Positions 1 through 12,346 are shown, numbered from the stretch's first letter. The stretch: 64,000 nt of DNA from Adineta ricciae (GCA_905250025.1 CAJNOJ010000038.1:310001-374000), one strand, 5' to 3'. Made by a program: numbers and translations. Notes: generated by a model from the letters alone, not told the origin.

Positions 1-135
1 TATTAATATGGCTGTCGTCGTCGGCGTCAGTGATGGTCTTGCTCTTGTACAGGACACATTGTATCGGTAATAGACGATAAATGAAATGGAAGAAGATAAA
101 GCAATGACGAGAACAGAGATGTAGTAAAGTCTCAT
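1..135 (-). CDS. N-terminus of a probable type II or secreted membrane protein, cut by the window edge
   Basis: Reading down from an ATG at 135, the frame stays open to the left edge for 45 codons. It begins MRLYYISVLVIALSSSISFI, a short basic start followed by a hydrophobic stretch that would serve as a signal peptide or signal anchor, and then a Ser/Thr/Pro-rich segment. No other in-frame ATG occurs upstream before a stop near 216, which supports this start. Short cytoplasmic tail, membrane anchor and Thr-rich stem resemble Golgi type II proteins, but nothing downstream is visible to test this. The product is not recognised, and a chance open frame is possible. Confidence 0.4.
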   Translation of the reverse strand, partial: MRLYYISVLVIALSSSISFIVYYRYNVSCTRARPSLTPTTTAILI

Positions 136-1853
136 CCAAAAAGAATATACGAGAACTGTGTTGTACGTCTCAAGAAAACAACCATCTTTACGTTCATTCG
201 GATGTTCTTTCTGATTAATACCTAATCATAATAACAATTTAGATGATAGAGCGATCAATTGGTGTAAAAGCATGACATTATCCGCCAGGCAGTATCGATA
301 CCAAAGGAATCAAAATAAGCAAAGCTAACGGTTGATTCGCATATGATAACATTCTCATTGGTGGGATTTACTCTCATATAAAAGGAAAAATAGGGAGAAA
401 AAATATCTGAACAGTAGTGAAAAGTAATCTAGACGAAAGAAATCTCTGTTGGAAAGACATGATCCTATATTGAGATATGCATTTGAAATTTGAATATGTA
501 TGTTCACATACCTGTTTATTCAAATTTGCAATTGAATGATCCGAAGTTCGAGGGTGATCTATGAGAAATGGGTGAAAACATGAGTTTGAGAAGAAATATG
601 TCCACATACCTGTAAGAATAACTTTATTTGATTAGATGAATTGAAAGAGAAATAGAGAGATTTGGTTGTACAAGGCGCGAAGAAAATATAACAACCGTTT
701 GTTTCATGAATTTTATTAGGCGGGGAATAGATTTGAAAAACTTACATCGTTGTTTTTTCATTGATGATGACTGATCTTTGTAATGAAACGCTTTCGAAGC
801 TGAACGTTTCGACGACGTCTGTAAACCATGAGTGAGCTGATCGAGAATAAAATCGAAAAAGAATTCACTTACTGTGATTTGATAATGATGTTTTATTCTC
901 TAATGAAATGAATACACAATGAAGAGAAGGAGTGGAAAAAAGAACAGCAAATGACTGAATGTCAATTCGTTATATATCTTCTGCAAGTTGTTTTTTTTTT
1001 CGCGCATGTCTCCAAGTGAACACGTATCATTTGAAAACATCAAATTGATTTTCATTCGTTGATGTGTCTTTTCATCGAGTCGAGAAAACAAGACCTCGAA
1101 TATAATCATCACATAGCACTTTAGCCTTTCATATGGATCGATTTTTTTTTGTTAATAGACAAATCAGAAAACGAATATGCCTTGTTGATTGAATATTCTT
1201 TTCCTATCCGATCTCGTAAATATGGGATTATCATTCTGATTGATATTAATCTATGAAAAACGATCATAAACACATACGATGTTTATATAACCAGATGTTG
1301 GAATCGAGAGTTGTGAAAAGAATAATCTCTCTTCAAGGTTGTTCAGATAAAAGAAGTCGTTTTTTCTCTCACTTATTAACAGATCGTCGCTCGACTAACT
1401 TTATTAATAAAACTTCCTTATGGTATATGACTTCGATAATCAATTTATTATTTAAAATCGGACGTGACATTTATGCCGATATGAGAGAACGACAGTTTTG
1501 ACATACAGAGGTCGTTAGTCATCATCCGTCAGGTCATTGATTATTGTACGAAATGAAATTTTTCGAAGATAATAAAGAGATTTTTATCGATGAATTCTTT
1601 TCTTTTTTAAAATTCTTCAAAATCTGTCAATCACATGAAGGCCGGCATCACCTTGTCAATGAAAGCAGGGAAAGTGGATGACTCATCGTGCACTAAACCA
1701 CCAAAGAATGATGGTGATGATAATCAATCATATCAATTTGTTCGATCATCTTGTTCTCTTTCTGTTTTCTTTTCAATAGATCAATCACTAATGAACCCAA
1801 GACATGAGCGGATATTATCGAAAACTTTTTCGTAGTATTATGTTGATGAAACC
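136..1853. other. Intergenic, no supported gene
   Basis: AT-rich sequence between the divergent left-edge gene and the kinase gene. It has a few short open frames without splice sites, codon bias or recognisable domains. It must hold the promoters of both flanking genes; no convincing TATA box was found. Confidence 0.5.
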
Positions 1854-4800
1854 ATGTCGGCAGTAGTTAGTGATATAATCTCGGCTGCTGGAACGAGCAG
1901 TAATCGTTATCCATCGTTAGATTTTGTTTCAACTTCAAGTCCACACGATGAATATGAACTTATCCAGCGAATTGGATCGGGAACTTATGGAGATGTTTAT
2001 AAGGTAACTATATGACCACTTGATTCGACTACGATGAGATTCGTTTGTCTAGGCAAGACATATTCCAACGGCATCAATGCGTGCTCTAAAAGTGATTAAA
2101 CTTGAAGCAGGTGATGATTTCAATATAATTCAGCAAGAAATACTGATGATGTTACAATGCAGTCATCCAAACATCATCGCCTATTTCGGAAGTTATTTAA
2201 AGTATGAAACGAATGGTTTATTTTCACTAGTTTATTTTTGATCATTTAGACGAGATAAATTATGGATTGCCATGGAGCTGTGTGCAGGTGGTTCTATGCA
2301 AGATATCTACCATGGTGTGGAAAATAATTATTTCGTTTGTTTTTATATATTGAAGGTTTGTTTTTCATTAGTTTATGGACCACTTGGTGAATTGCAAATA
2401 GCATATATTCTAAGAGAAACACTGAAAGGTCTAGATTATCTTCATAAAAATGGTAAAATGCATCGAGATGTCAAAGTAAGAATTGAATCCTCGGAGTAAA
2501 GGAGACTCTCTATTGATTATAAATAATAGGGTGCAAATATTTTATTAACTGATGATGGAAATGTGAAATTAGGTAAGTAATTCGCAGGAAAATGAAGATA
2601 TATTGTATTTTGTTTTCTATTTTCAGCTGATTTTGGTGTTGCTGCAAGTATTACTGCGACGATCTGTAAACGAAAATCATTCATTGGTACACCCTATTGG
2701 TAAGAATTTGATATTTGAAACTGAACAATGACTCACAAGGTTTCATCTTATAGGATGGCGCCGGAAGTAGCAGCCGTTGAACGTAAAGGCGGCTATAATC
2801 ATTTATGTGATATCTGGGCAGTTGGAATAACTGCTATTGAATTTGCTGAATTACAACCTCCCATGTTTGATTTGCATCCCATGCGCGCTCTATTTTTAAT
2901 GTCTAAATCGGGCTTTAAACCTCCGACATTGAAGGACAAAATGAAATGGACATTGACCTTTCAAAATTTCATCAAATATGCTTTGACGAAAAATCCTAAG
3001 AAAAGACCATCTGCAGAGAAATTACTCGAAGTAGGTCTTTGAGTGTGAATTCATTCATCAAAACATGTCTTTATGTTTAGCATCCATTTTTTCAAGCGAA
3101 TTTAACAGCATCAATTGCACGTGATTTGTTAGATCGATTGCACAATGGTGCAACCAGTAATCAAATAGCAGACGAAGATGATGATGATAAAGTTCGTTAA
3201 TTCTACTCGTAATCTTTTGTTTTCTATAGCATACTTGTTGTTTTAGAATAATCTTCATGTACCACGAAAGATTACATCGAACAAAGATAAATCTACTAAA
3301 TCATCATCGAGTACGTCTTTAGTTCTAAATATTAGTTAAGTTTTTTCAACCTTAATTTAGGTTCTCGCGCAATCTTAACAAATATCAACCAACCACCTCT
3401 CATTCGTAGTTCCATTCTTAATGACTCTATTCAATCACAAACCAACGGAACTGTTTCTTCGAAAACTGATACGGTATTATTGATTTTCTTTAAAAGAAAT
3501 CCAGTTTTCATTGACGAACTCTTTTCATTTCAGAATTCTTCTGTAAATATCAATGAAACGTAAGTATTGAAGTCGTCGCTGTCGTTTTCTTTTGCAAATC
3601 TCTTTCTCTAGTGGACTATTGGATTCATTTCTGGACGAATTATCCCGACGGTATTCCCTAGTTAAAAAATTTCGAAAAAAAATCATCTATTAGCATGACT
3701 AGATATCTACATAACACTGATGATTAATTCACGTATTGATGAATAAAACTACTTTTCTTTTCTTTCTTTAGTGGACACGTGCCACCTTCGTCACGCAATA
3801 AAGACAATGGCAATTCCGAGCATATACAGCGATTGAAATCGTTGGGTTTAGCGGATGAAGATATTCAAGTAAGGAAATAACTTGCGTTGAATTTGAAAAT
3901 GATCGTTTTTCTTCTAGCGATTGATGTCAAAACTACCGCTGAGTGCATTCGATGATTTAGCGTTGAATGAAATCAAACATATCGTTGATGTGATGCGAGA
4001 TGCTGATGTCGAGGAAAATGAAGTCGAAGAAGAGGAAGGAACCGCGGATAATACAAACACGATTAAACGCTCACCATTCCAAATAACATTTCCGTCTAAA
4101 TCGAGTAAAACAAAGAAAAAAGAACAACAGAATGCACATGAAAATACTGACACGAACAACAATACATTAAAATTGAAAAGTGACGATGGTACATTGAAAT
4201 CAAAACAAGAGAAATCAATTGGATCATCGACTCTATCCAATGGGATACCAAGTGTACCCAGAGTACATATGGGTGCTGGATTTATGAAAATATTCAATGA
4301 ATGTCCACTAGAAATTCATGCTAGTTACTGCTGGATCAACAATGAAACGAGAGGTGAGTTGGATTTTCTCCTCATAGTTCGAAATTATCCATCCTGTTGT
4401 ATAGATCAAATAGTATTAATTGCTGCTGAAGAAGGTGTCTATTCGTTGAATCTCAATGAACTTCACGATGCCACATTAGAATTGGTAATTCCATTCTACT
4501 CAAAATATATACATTCTCATTCATTTGCTATCGTTTCTAGTTATATCCAAGAAGAACGACTTGGTTATTTGTTAAAGACAATATTCTTTGGTCCATCTCA
4601 GGTAAGATCTTTACTTTGACAGATGAATATGTATGATTGATACTTATCGTAATGTAGGAAAATCCAATACACTGTATCGTCATGATCTGCATCTGTTGTT
4701 TCATAATAAAAGCACAGCACGATTATCTCTCCAACTGAACAAAATTCAATTTCCACAAAAGTTCGAGAAATTGATGCCCAAGTAAAATAAACTCAGACAA

Positions 4801-5945
4801 ATACTTTCACATATTGAACTTTATTTCCTTCTCCCTTCTAGAAAATTGGTCACATCAGTTAAAGTCAATAATACTCGAGGGTGCATACGTTGTTGTGTTG
4901 GACGAAATCAATTCAATGGCTTTATTTATCTTGCTGGCATGTTGACCAATGAAGTTTTCCTTATGCAATACTATGATCCATTACGGAAATTTATGCACCT
5001 AAAAGTAATGAAGAGCTTTATTAGACCAGAATTTAGCATTGAACTTGTTTAGACGGTTTCGATTTCAATTCCTGCTGAACCACCGATATTCGAAATGATC
5101 TTTTTACCAGAAAATCAATATGCAATTGTGTGTATCGGTGTTAGTAAAAGGTAATGATGCGCTTTTTATATGATTTTCTAATTTTATAGAGATGTACGTT
5201 TAGTAAATCTCCTACAAATGCATATAGATTTGCATCGGTGAATTTTGAAACAGAAAAAATGGAAAATTATCATGATGGTAAGTAAATGTATTGGCGAGAT
5301 GATCATCAATGATCAATTATATTTAGTTCAAATACTTTCCGATGTGTCTCATATTATTCAACATGAAAAAGATGCGGATACAATATTGATTTGTCACGGA
5401 AGTGAGTTTCTCCGACGAAACTTACATTGATTATGTCATAAATGAAATCTTCTTGATTTAGATGATGTAAATATTGTTAATGCTCAAGGTAAACCTCGGA
5501 CAAGTAAACGAACGCCGGCCGAACTTCATTTCGATTGTGAAGTTCGATCTTTAGGTATGCAAAATTGAAAATACATTCAAGATAATAGCTTTCTTCTTGC
5601 AGTCTGCTTACAAGACAGTGTTCTTGCTTTTCATGAACATGGTATGCAGGGACGAAGTTTAAAAGACAATGAAGTAACGCAAGAAATAAACGATCAAACC
5701 CGATCCTTCCGAGTCATTGGTAGCGATCGGTACGTATTCTCAGAAAGTCACGTCTCTCTTCTACAAATAAACTTTTGCTAATCTTTTATAACAGATTAAT
5801 TGTCTTACAAAGTCGTCCATCTTTATCTTCAAAGTCTTCCGACACAGACGATCATCTTTCACAATCCATGAGTGCATTGACAACCAGTCCATTCTCATTC
5901 TCACCATGCGATTTACATATATTAATGGGCCACGAAAATACTTAA
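1854..5945 (+). CDS. MAP4K3/5-like STE20-family protein kinase with CNH domain
   Basis: Germinal-centre kinase family member that phosphorylates MAP3Ks upstream of JNK and acts in nutrient and stress signalling. After a roughly 30-residue leader comes the P-loop [11 protein letters not shown], then MHRDVKGANILL (catalytic loop), ADFGVAAS (DFG) and [32 protein letters not shown] and [16 protein letters not shown] are close to MAP4K3/5. A low-complexity linker follows, then a citron-homology (CNH) region from about 4260 with VYSLNLNEL and a C-terminus [10 protein letters not shown] resembling the family's terminal GHEN. About 15 short introns interrupt the gene; the kinase catalytic residues are all present. 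The stop at 5943-5945 fits the family end. The last exon is also present, degenerated, in the duplication near 10.96 kb. MAP4K3 and MAP4K5 cannot be told apart here. Confidence 0.9.
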
Positions 5946-6900
5946 TCATCCACAATTCTTTTGTTTATAGTTCTGTACAAAACAAACAAATTAATGAAGA
6001 TAGATTACTATTGCATGTACAACCGGCCGGTATTATGAAATTCAAACCAAGTTTCTCTTCGTGTTTTCTCTTTTAAAGTCATTTTCTTCTTCTCATTTTT
6101 CGTATAACAGTGTTTTGTGAAAACGATAATTCGTCATGTATGCATGTAAACGTGTTCGAGGTCAGATTTGTTCTTATACTTTATTTACTAGTTCATCTTT
6201 TCTCTCATTCTCTCTCTGTGTATCTAATTAATTATCTAAAGCATTGTGCAATTACTAGCTTCTCGCTTATTCAATCGACTACACACAGGTGTCTATGATC
6301 ACCTAACTTACGTCTATACCTATCTGTTGACTACTCGAAATGAAAAGTTTTTTGTCAAAGCATCACTATCATCTACGACGATTCAATCACTTGTGTTTCT
6401 TTTCTCTCTTCTGTTCTCTTCTCTTGGTATCTATGAAATTTAATTTAAACAAAGAACAATTCGAAAAAAAGAAGCTTTCTGATCGGCTGATTGTGACAGA
6501 GATCCGTCTACTCCGANTGTTATCAACAAGTATTCCGACAAATATCGTCCGACCACATCTATTCATCTGATCGACTACTATTCGATCTTCGCTCGATACG
6601 TGAAGAACTGATTGAACAGCTGACTCGGTTTAAACAAAAGCACTTCTATCAACTACAACAGATCAGTGGTCGACTTCATGATAGTAAACAGATGATGGAC
6701 AGTGTTGAAGCAAGTGATATCCAAGGGAAACTGGAAGAGATTCAGTCGTCTGTCAACTCTGTTATGTATGGCATACATTTGGACATGTGTGAAGTAACGA
6801 GAAGAGTTCAGTGTCGAAAGATATTTCATCATGAAAGGTCGATGAGAGAAGGTGTAAGATCGGGTGACATGCTGCTTCGGAAAAGTTCTAGCGGGACAAC
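5793..6900 (+). repeat. Segmental duplication, copy 1 (includes the last MAP4K exon)
   Basis: This 1.1-kb stretch matches 10955-12075 at about 90 percent by eye. It starts in the intact last exon of the kinase gene and runs into its 3' flank. Positions 6362-6704 are base-for-base identical to 11536-11878, including an ambiguous base at 6517. The downstream part (about 6555-6906) has an open frame with coiled-coil character (EELIEQLTRFKQKHFYQLQQ) that is not recognised and has no clear start. Confidence 0.85.
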
Positions 6901-7440
6901 AGGATAACATGGCATGAGGACTCCAACTACGAATTCACCATGCGAGATGATTCTGTAAATAAACGGAGTAACGGGATAAATATGCAGTGGTACAGATGAG
7001 CTGAACTCATTAATCAACGCTATGAATTCACCAAAAAACATGTAGATGAAAGAAATTTTCATGTCGAAAAACAAAATAAACTTGATTTTTTTTGCATGAA
7101 TATGAATGATTCAATCTTTTAGTGAACCCTGTCGCCATCGGTGATGAAGATGCGCTTTGATCCAATTGCGAATTGAATTGTTGCCTCGTGAGATATGACA
7201 CTATATGATCGCCAGAATATTTTCTGTTTGAAAAAATTATGCGAATTGAACATCTGTCTGAGCGATCCTTTGGCCGATGTCTATGGATGGGAGTGTGCTA
7301 AAGGGATTCGATTTTTGCTGAAATAATAATGGGTAATCATTGTGTATTTTGAAATAAATGAATTTTAACAATTAAAAGCTTCGTTTCAAAGCAAATGCAA
7401 AGGAAAATAAAGCTAATTTTTTATTTTTAGACGAACTATT

Positions 7441-7656
7441 CCCAGGTCAAACAATCCGACACGGAAATGGTCGGATTTATCTGGTTTGGGCCGGAACCGA
7501 TAGGAACATGTCAAAACCGGTAGCCGGAAACGGTTACCGCATTTCTCCATCGGATTCCTGGCATTTTCCGAGCAGGTTCTGCTCAGAAATGGCGTGTTTC
7601 CTCAGGGACTTTGTCGGAAATTCATGCAATCCTGCTTCACGAACCATCGTCCTGGG
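7441..7656. mobile_element. CCCAGGTC-family inverted-repeat element, copy A
   Basis: Short non-autonomous DNA element beginning CCCAGGTCAAACAATCCGAC and ending CATCGTCCTGGG. It is flanked by the dinucleotide TT on both sides, consistent with a 2-bp target duplication. The interior is rich in CCGGAA/TTCCGG-type words and more GC-rich than its surroundings. It has no credible coding capacity. Confidence 0.65.
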
Positions 7657-8144
7657 TTACAAGAGACGTGTCGCAATTTCCTTCGAATAAATCATATACT
7701 AAAGAAAAATTGATTCATTCTTTCTATTTTTTTTTACTGATTTAACTATCAATGATTAAGTCGATTTTCCTAAAAGACAATAGTATTCGTGACGGTTATT
7801 GATCCATAACTTTCGCCTATGTAACATCCTCACCGAGAGCTAGCTGACCTCCTTCTATCTGTATTAGATTGTGTGTGATCATTCATGTATAAGCTAAGTT
7901 CAATAAAGGAAACGAATGTGTAGATGACACAGGGCATCGCTGTGTCGTAAGGCAAAGACAATCGCTATCACTTTTCGTCACAATATTCTTTGAAGTTTAA
8001 ACGAGAGACTTTTACGTATTTTGCTACAAACCGAAAAGATTAAACGAAGTCTTGCTCAGCGACGGTTTTTCAGTTGGCAACTACTGTCATCTATATTGCC
8101 ATAACTTCATTAGTTCGGTCTCCTCGGCCAGCTGCATATATATG

Positions 8145-8426
8145 CCCAGGTCGAACGAACAATCTCATATTCGGATCCCATCCGGATCCAATATAGGATT
8201 TTATCAGATCCTACAGGAATTCGACGGTCTCGGATCCCATGTCGGATCTGAAACATGGATTTCCTGGATTTTCTAAAGGTCGTCATCCCCGGTCGATCAT
8301 TCTGGCGACTGGATCCGTTGAAATCTGAGTCGATTCCGGCACATTCCTTGCCGCCGGAATTGCACAGGAAATATTTGATTAGTTCGTGACCGTTTCCAGA
8401 AATCCGATCGGATTTGTTGACCTGGG
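8145..8426. mobile_element. CCCAGGTC-family element, copy B (mosaic)
   Basis: Begins CCCAGGTCGAACGAACAATC and ends GGATTTGTTGACCTGGG. The left 130 bp matches the right end of copy E in inverted orientation. The block 8287-8400 matches the left part of copy D, and the final 28 bp matches the left end of copy E inverted. The copy therefore looks like a D-type element nested in or recombined with an E-type element. The flanks do not show a clean 2-bp repeat. Confidence 0.65.
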
Positions 8427-9053
8427 TAATTCTGTCCTTGAATCCTATGAACATCGAAAGGATTGGCTATTCATTATCTTTACAATTCTGAGCACCAAAG
8501 TTATCAGCACGGCTGAAGTTTTGCGACTCAACACTAATAAAAAAATGGACATGAAAAGATTGTTCTTTTTTACCTTTCTAGATAACTTTCCTATCGATCA
8601 ATGTAAGTTCTGTTTATTGCAGCAAGAATTTTGTTTCAAATACCAAATGATGCATTATAGTGACTGTGTAGAAATTGAATTTGAGTACCGGACACGCTGA
8701 CTTGTTCAAACATACATCATTTCCGTACTCTTCTTGATCTGTATTGCACACTTTAGATATGGTCTCTGTATAAGCTGTATAGACCCTAGTCTTCATTGTG
8801 GAAGCTGGAAAATTCTCTAATACTGTTTCTATGGAAACAATATCTAGATTCATTTATAATCTCGTCCTTGGCTGTGCCAAAAATTAAGTTCTCCGGAAAA
8901 CTCTAGAACGCATAAAATCACTAGCACCGAAAGTATTCTCCACTATTTGAATATTATCGATTATTAAAACGTAGAGATTTTTAAAAACAGAGAGATGGGT
9001 TTGTTTGAGCGAAGACATTTCACATTGTTGTGTATATTTTAGCAGTGGCACTA

Positions 9054-9251
9054 CCCAGGTTATTATGGCTCGGTCGGTTCCGGTCGGTTAAGTTTCTTTT
9101 CCGGCGATTTCCTTGCCACCGGATTCCAGCCGGAAGTTCAAACGTAGGCTCCAGTAATTTTTTAACCGTTTCCTGCAAACTTCGAGTCGGAAACGATCAC
9201 AAAGTGATCGGATATTTCCCGCGTAATTCCTGCCGGAATGATCGACCTGGG
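9054..9251. mobile_element. CCCAGGTC-family element, copy C
   Basis: A 198-bp element with CCCAGG at the left end and GATCGACCTGGG at the right end. The interior, with GGTCGGTTCCGGTCGGTTA and CCGGATTCCAGCCGGAAG, matches the right half of copy D in inverted orientation. Flanking dinucleotides are TA and AT, so a perfect target duplication is not seen. Confidence 0.6.
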
Positions 9252-9729
9252 ATATATATGTAAAATAAAAAGATTAGAAGAGAAAGTAAGTAAAATTTTA
9301 TGTAGATAACTATGTACGGTGTTTAAATACTAGTGGTGTCCTTGTCTGTGTTTCTGACCGTCTTTCCCTTTCACTAGACATATCTGTTGTTACTGCTTCA
9401 TTGCTATAGCAGCTTGCACGCTATTCTGCCCCTTCCAGCCAACCTGTTTAGTAACGCCTTCTACTTATTGAACCTTTTTAGATGTCTTCCAATGATGCTT
9501 CCGTAAGATTAAATAAATTTTATGCTAGCGTGCACGTTTTTTTGCATGACTCCAATTCGCATCTCGTTAATTCATGTCACCCGTTTTTTTCTCAGATTAT
9601 CTCATGAAACTCAAGTAATAAGAATTTTTCTTTTTTCTAGAACGGTCACATACCCCTGCACGTGCAACAACTCACACAACGTATCGAAAATTTGGAGTGT
9701 CTTCTTCTTTAGGTGAGTTTTTACAAGTA

Positions 9730-10038
9730 CCCAGGTCGATCATTCCGGCGACTGGATCCGTTGAAATCTGAGTCGGTTCCGGTACAGCTCTTCTCGATTC
9801 CGACACAGTTTTCGCCGATTCCAGCAAGTTCCTGCAGGTTCCTTGCCGCCGGATTCCGGCCGGAATTGCAGAGGAAATATCCGATCAGTTCCTGACCGCT
9901 TCCAGCTCGAAGTTTGCAGAAGACGGTGGGGAAATGACTGGAACCTACGTTTGAACTTCCGACCGGAATCCGGCGGCAAGGAAATGGTCGGAAAACGAAC
10001 CTAACCGGCCGGAACCAACCGCGCCATAATAACCTGGG
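9730..10038. mobile_element. CCCAGGTC-family element, copy D (in an intron)
   Basis: A 309-bp element with CCCAGGTCGATCATTCCGGC at the left and CATAATAACCTGGG at the right, flanked by TA on both sides. Its interior is a series of diverged words related to TTCCGGCCGGAAT and CCTTGCCGCCGGATT in both orientations, so much of it could fold on itself. It sits inside the second intron of the small broken gene. Confidence 0.7.
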
Positions 10039-10324
10039 TAGTATCGAAGAACATTAATGATGAAGAAAGCTTCTGTGTAAATCTGCGGATAGAAGAGACG
10101 GTAACGGAGACGGAGATCGAATAAAGGTGTACACAAAAGTCTCGCGAAAATAACGAGCTAGGATGAGAATGAAATTTTTATCATGTTGTGCTCCATGATT
10201 AATTTGAATATGTTTTCCTTATAGATTTGTCAACAATTCCAAAACGTCAAGCAAGAATTGCAAAGCATCAAGGCCGAATTGAAAAAAGCAACGGGAAGCT
10301 CAACACCGCCGGGTGAAACGGTGA

Positions 10325-10678
10325 CCCAGGTCAACAAATCCGATGCTGGATCCGATCGGATCTTACCGGATCCGACCATCTGACAAAATCCGATCGGATT
10401 CCTGGAAACGGAATTGCATTGGAATCCGACTAGAAAAATCGCGTCGGTTGTTGCAAATTTTATGAGCGATCTTTCTAGCTATATTCTATGATGATCCTTA
10501 GAAAATCCAGGAAATCCATGTTTCGGGTCCGACGAGATCCGACGTGGGATCCGAGACCATCGGAATCCAATGCGATTCCGTCACCAGGATTTCATTGGAT
10601 CCGTCGAATTCCTGTAGGATCCGATAAAATTCTGTATTGGATCCGATGGGATCCGAGTATGGGATTGTTCGACCTGGG
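10325..10678. mobile_element. CCCAGGTC-family element, copy E (inside a coding exon)
   Basis: A 354-bp element with CCCAGGTCAACAAATCCGAT at the left and GGGATTGTTCGACCTGGG at the right, flanked by GA on both sides (10323-10324 and 10679-10680). The interior is dense in GGATCCGA-type words. It interrupts a coding exon, and precise removal with one GA restores the frame, which defines the element boundaries independently of the inverted repeats. Confidence 0.8.
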
Positions 10679-10954
10679 GACGAATGTACAATCGCCATTA
10701 GAAGTCGCACCGGCATCGAATACACCTCCACTACACGATTTATATCCGTTAGAAAATACGACTGCTACGCAATTCTTCTCCAGCTCGATCTCACCGACAG
10801 CTCCACATCATCGACAAAGTCAAGAAACACAACAAGCACAACGTGCTCGGTACAATGAGCAGCCATATGTGCACCGTCGGCAAAGGCAACGCAGACGAAT
10901 TTAATGTATTTATCGAATTTTTCTTTCGAGATAATATTTTTTATTTTTTTTTCA

Positions 10955-11358
10955 GAGATGAATTGACTCGCAAAGCCGTCCATCTTTATTTCCAATGTCT
11001 TTCGATGTAGACAATCATCTCTTCAAATTAATAAGCGTGATGACAATAACCCAATGCTCATTCTCTCCATTCGATTTACATCTACTAGTAAGTGATGAAA
11101 GTACTTAATCATCCACAATTCCTTTTTTTCGTAGTTTAGTGCGAAAAATGACATTAATGAAGATAGATTACTCCTGTATATACAATTCGCTGGTATTGTG
11201 AGATTCAAACCAAGTTTCTCATCGTGTTTTTCTATTAAAATCACGGTCTTCTTCTCATTTTTCGTATAACAGTGTTTTGTGAAAACGATAATTCGTCATG
11301 TATGTATCTAAAAGTGTTCGAGGTCAGATTTGTTCTTATACTTTATTTACTAGTTCAT

Positions 11359-11397
<39 letters not shown>

Positions 11398-12075
11398 TTA
11401 ACTAATTATCTAAAGCATTGTGCAATTACTAGCTTCTCGCTTGTTTAATCGACTACACACAGGTGCCTATGATCATCTAACCTACGTGTATATCTATCTG
11501 TTGACTACTTGAAATGAAAAGTTTTTTGTCAAAGTATCACTATCATCTACGACGATTCAATCACTTGTGTTTCTTTTCTCTCTTCTGTTCTCTTCTCTTG
11601 GTATCTATGAAATTTAATTTAAACAAAGAACAATTCGAAAAAAAGAAGCTTTCTGATCGGCTGATTGTGACAGAGATCCGTCTACTCCGANTGTTATCAA
11701 CAAGTATTCCGACAAATATCGTCCGACCACATCTATTCATCTGATCGACTACTATTCGATCTTCGCTCGATACGTGAAGAACTGATTGAACAGCTGACTC
11801 GGTTTAAACAAAAGCACTTCTATCAACTACAACAGATCAGTGGTCGACTTCATGATAGTAAACAGATGATGGACAGTGCTGAAGCAAGTGATATCCAAGT
11901 GAAACTGGAAGTGATTCAGTCGTCTGTCAACTCTGTTATGTATGGCATACACTTGGACATGTGTGAAGTAACGAGAAGAGTTCAGTGTCGAAAGATATTT
12001 TATCATAAAAGGTCGATGAGAGAAGGTGTAAGATCGGGTGACATGCTGCTTCGGAAAAGTTTTAGCTGGACAGCA
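10955..12075 (+). repeat. Segmental duplication, copy 2 (degenerate MAP4K 3' end)
   Basis: Diverged copy of 5793-6900. The kinase last-exon part has in-frame stops and base changes (for example CTACTAGTAAGTGATGAAAG where the intact gene reads LHILMGHEN), so this copy is the derived one. The block 11536-11878 is identical to copy 1, including the ambiguous base at 11691. A (CT)n tract at about 11368-11391 is expanded relative to copy 1. The open coiled-coil-like frame continues to a stop near 12138. Confidence 0.85.
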
Positions 12076-12346
12076 GATTCAACAGACAACTACTGGAAGA
12101 AGAGATGCGAAACTGACGAGAGTTTGCCATTGTTCTGATAATCATTTAGTAAAAATAAACTTATGAAAGGAATAGATTCAAAGAACTAAAAGATTTTATC
12201 AGTCAGTGCTGTTCTAATTATGAGAATTCGAGCTTTAATTGAAAAGTAGACAGCGTTTATCGAAAAGAAATAGTATAAAAGATGTATACAAATATAACAG
12301 ACATTCTCACATGTATATATACATACATTTACAAACAGGCTTGTCG

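Larger units (their letters stand above)
9482..10904 (+). pseudogene. Small coiled-coil gene disrupted by a transposon and a nonsense codon
   Basis: Three exons can be traced. Exon 1 (9482-9502) encodes MSSNDAS and ends at GTAAG. Exon 2 (9641-9712) follows TTTTTTCTAG, contains LHVQQLTQRIENLE and ends in an in-frame TAG just before GTGAGT. Exon 3 starts at 10225 after CTTATAG, with QQFQNVKQELQSIKAELKKA, and is interrupted at 10325-10678 by transposon copy E. Beyond it the frame continues NVQSPLEVAPASNTPPLHDL to an Arg/Gln-rich tail and a TAA at 10902-10904. Removing the element plus one copy of the GA target duplication puts both halves in one frame. Copy D lies in the second intron. The family is unknown. 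The gene was probably functional before the insertion, while the TAG suggests later or parallel decay. Confidence 0.6.

Noticed and set aside
1253-1835. Two open frames upstream of the kinase gene
   Set aside because: Short, without codon bias, splice sites or homology that I can see.
7508-8454. Several open frames within transposon copies A and B
   Set aside because: They follow the repeated CCGGAA/GGATCC words, have no transposase motifs and differ between copies.
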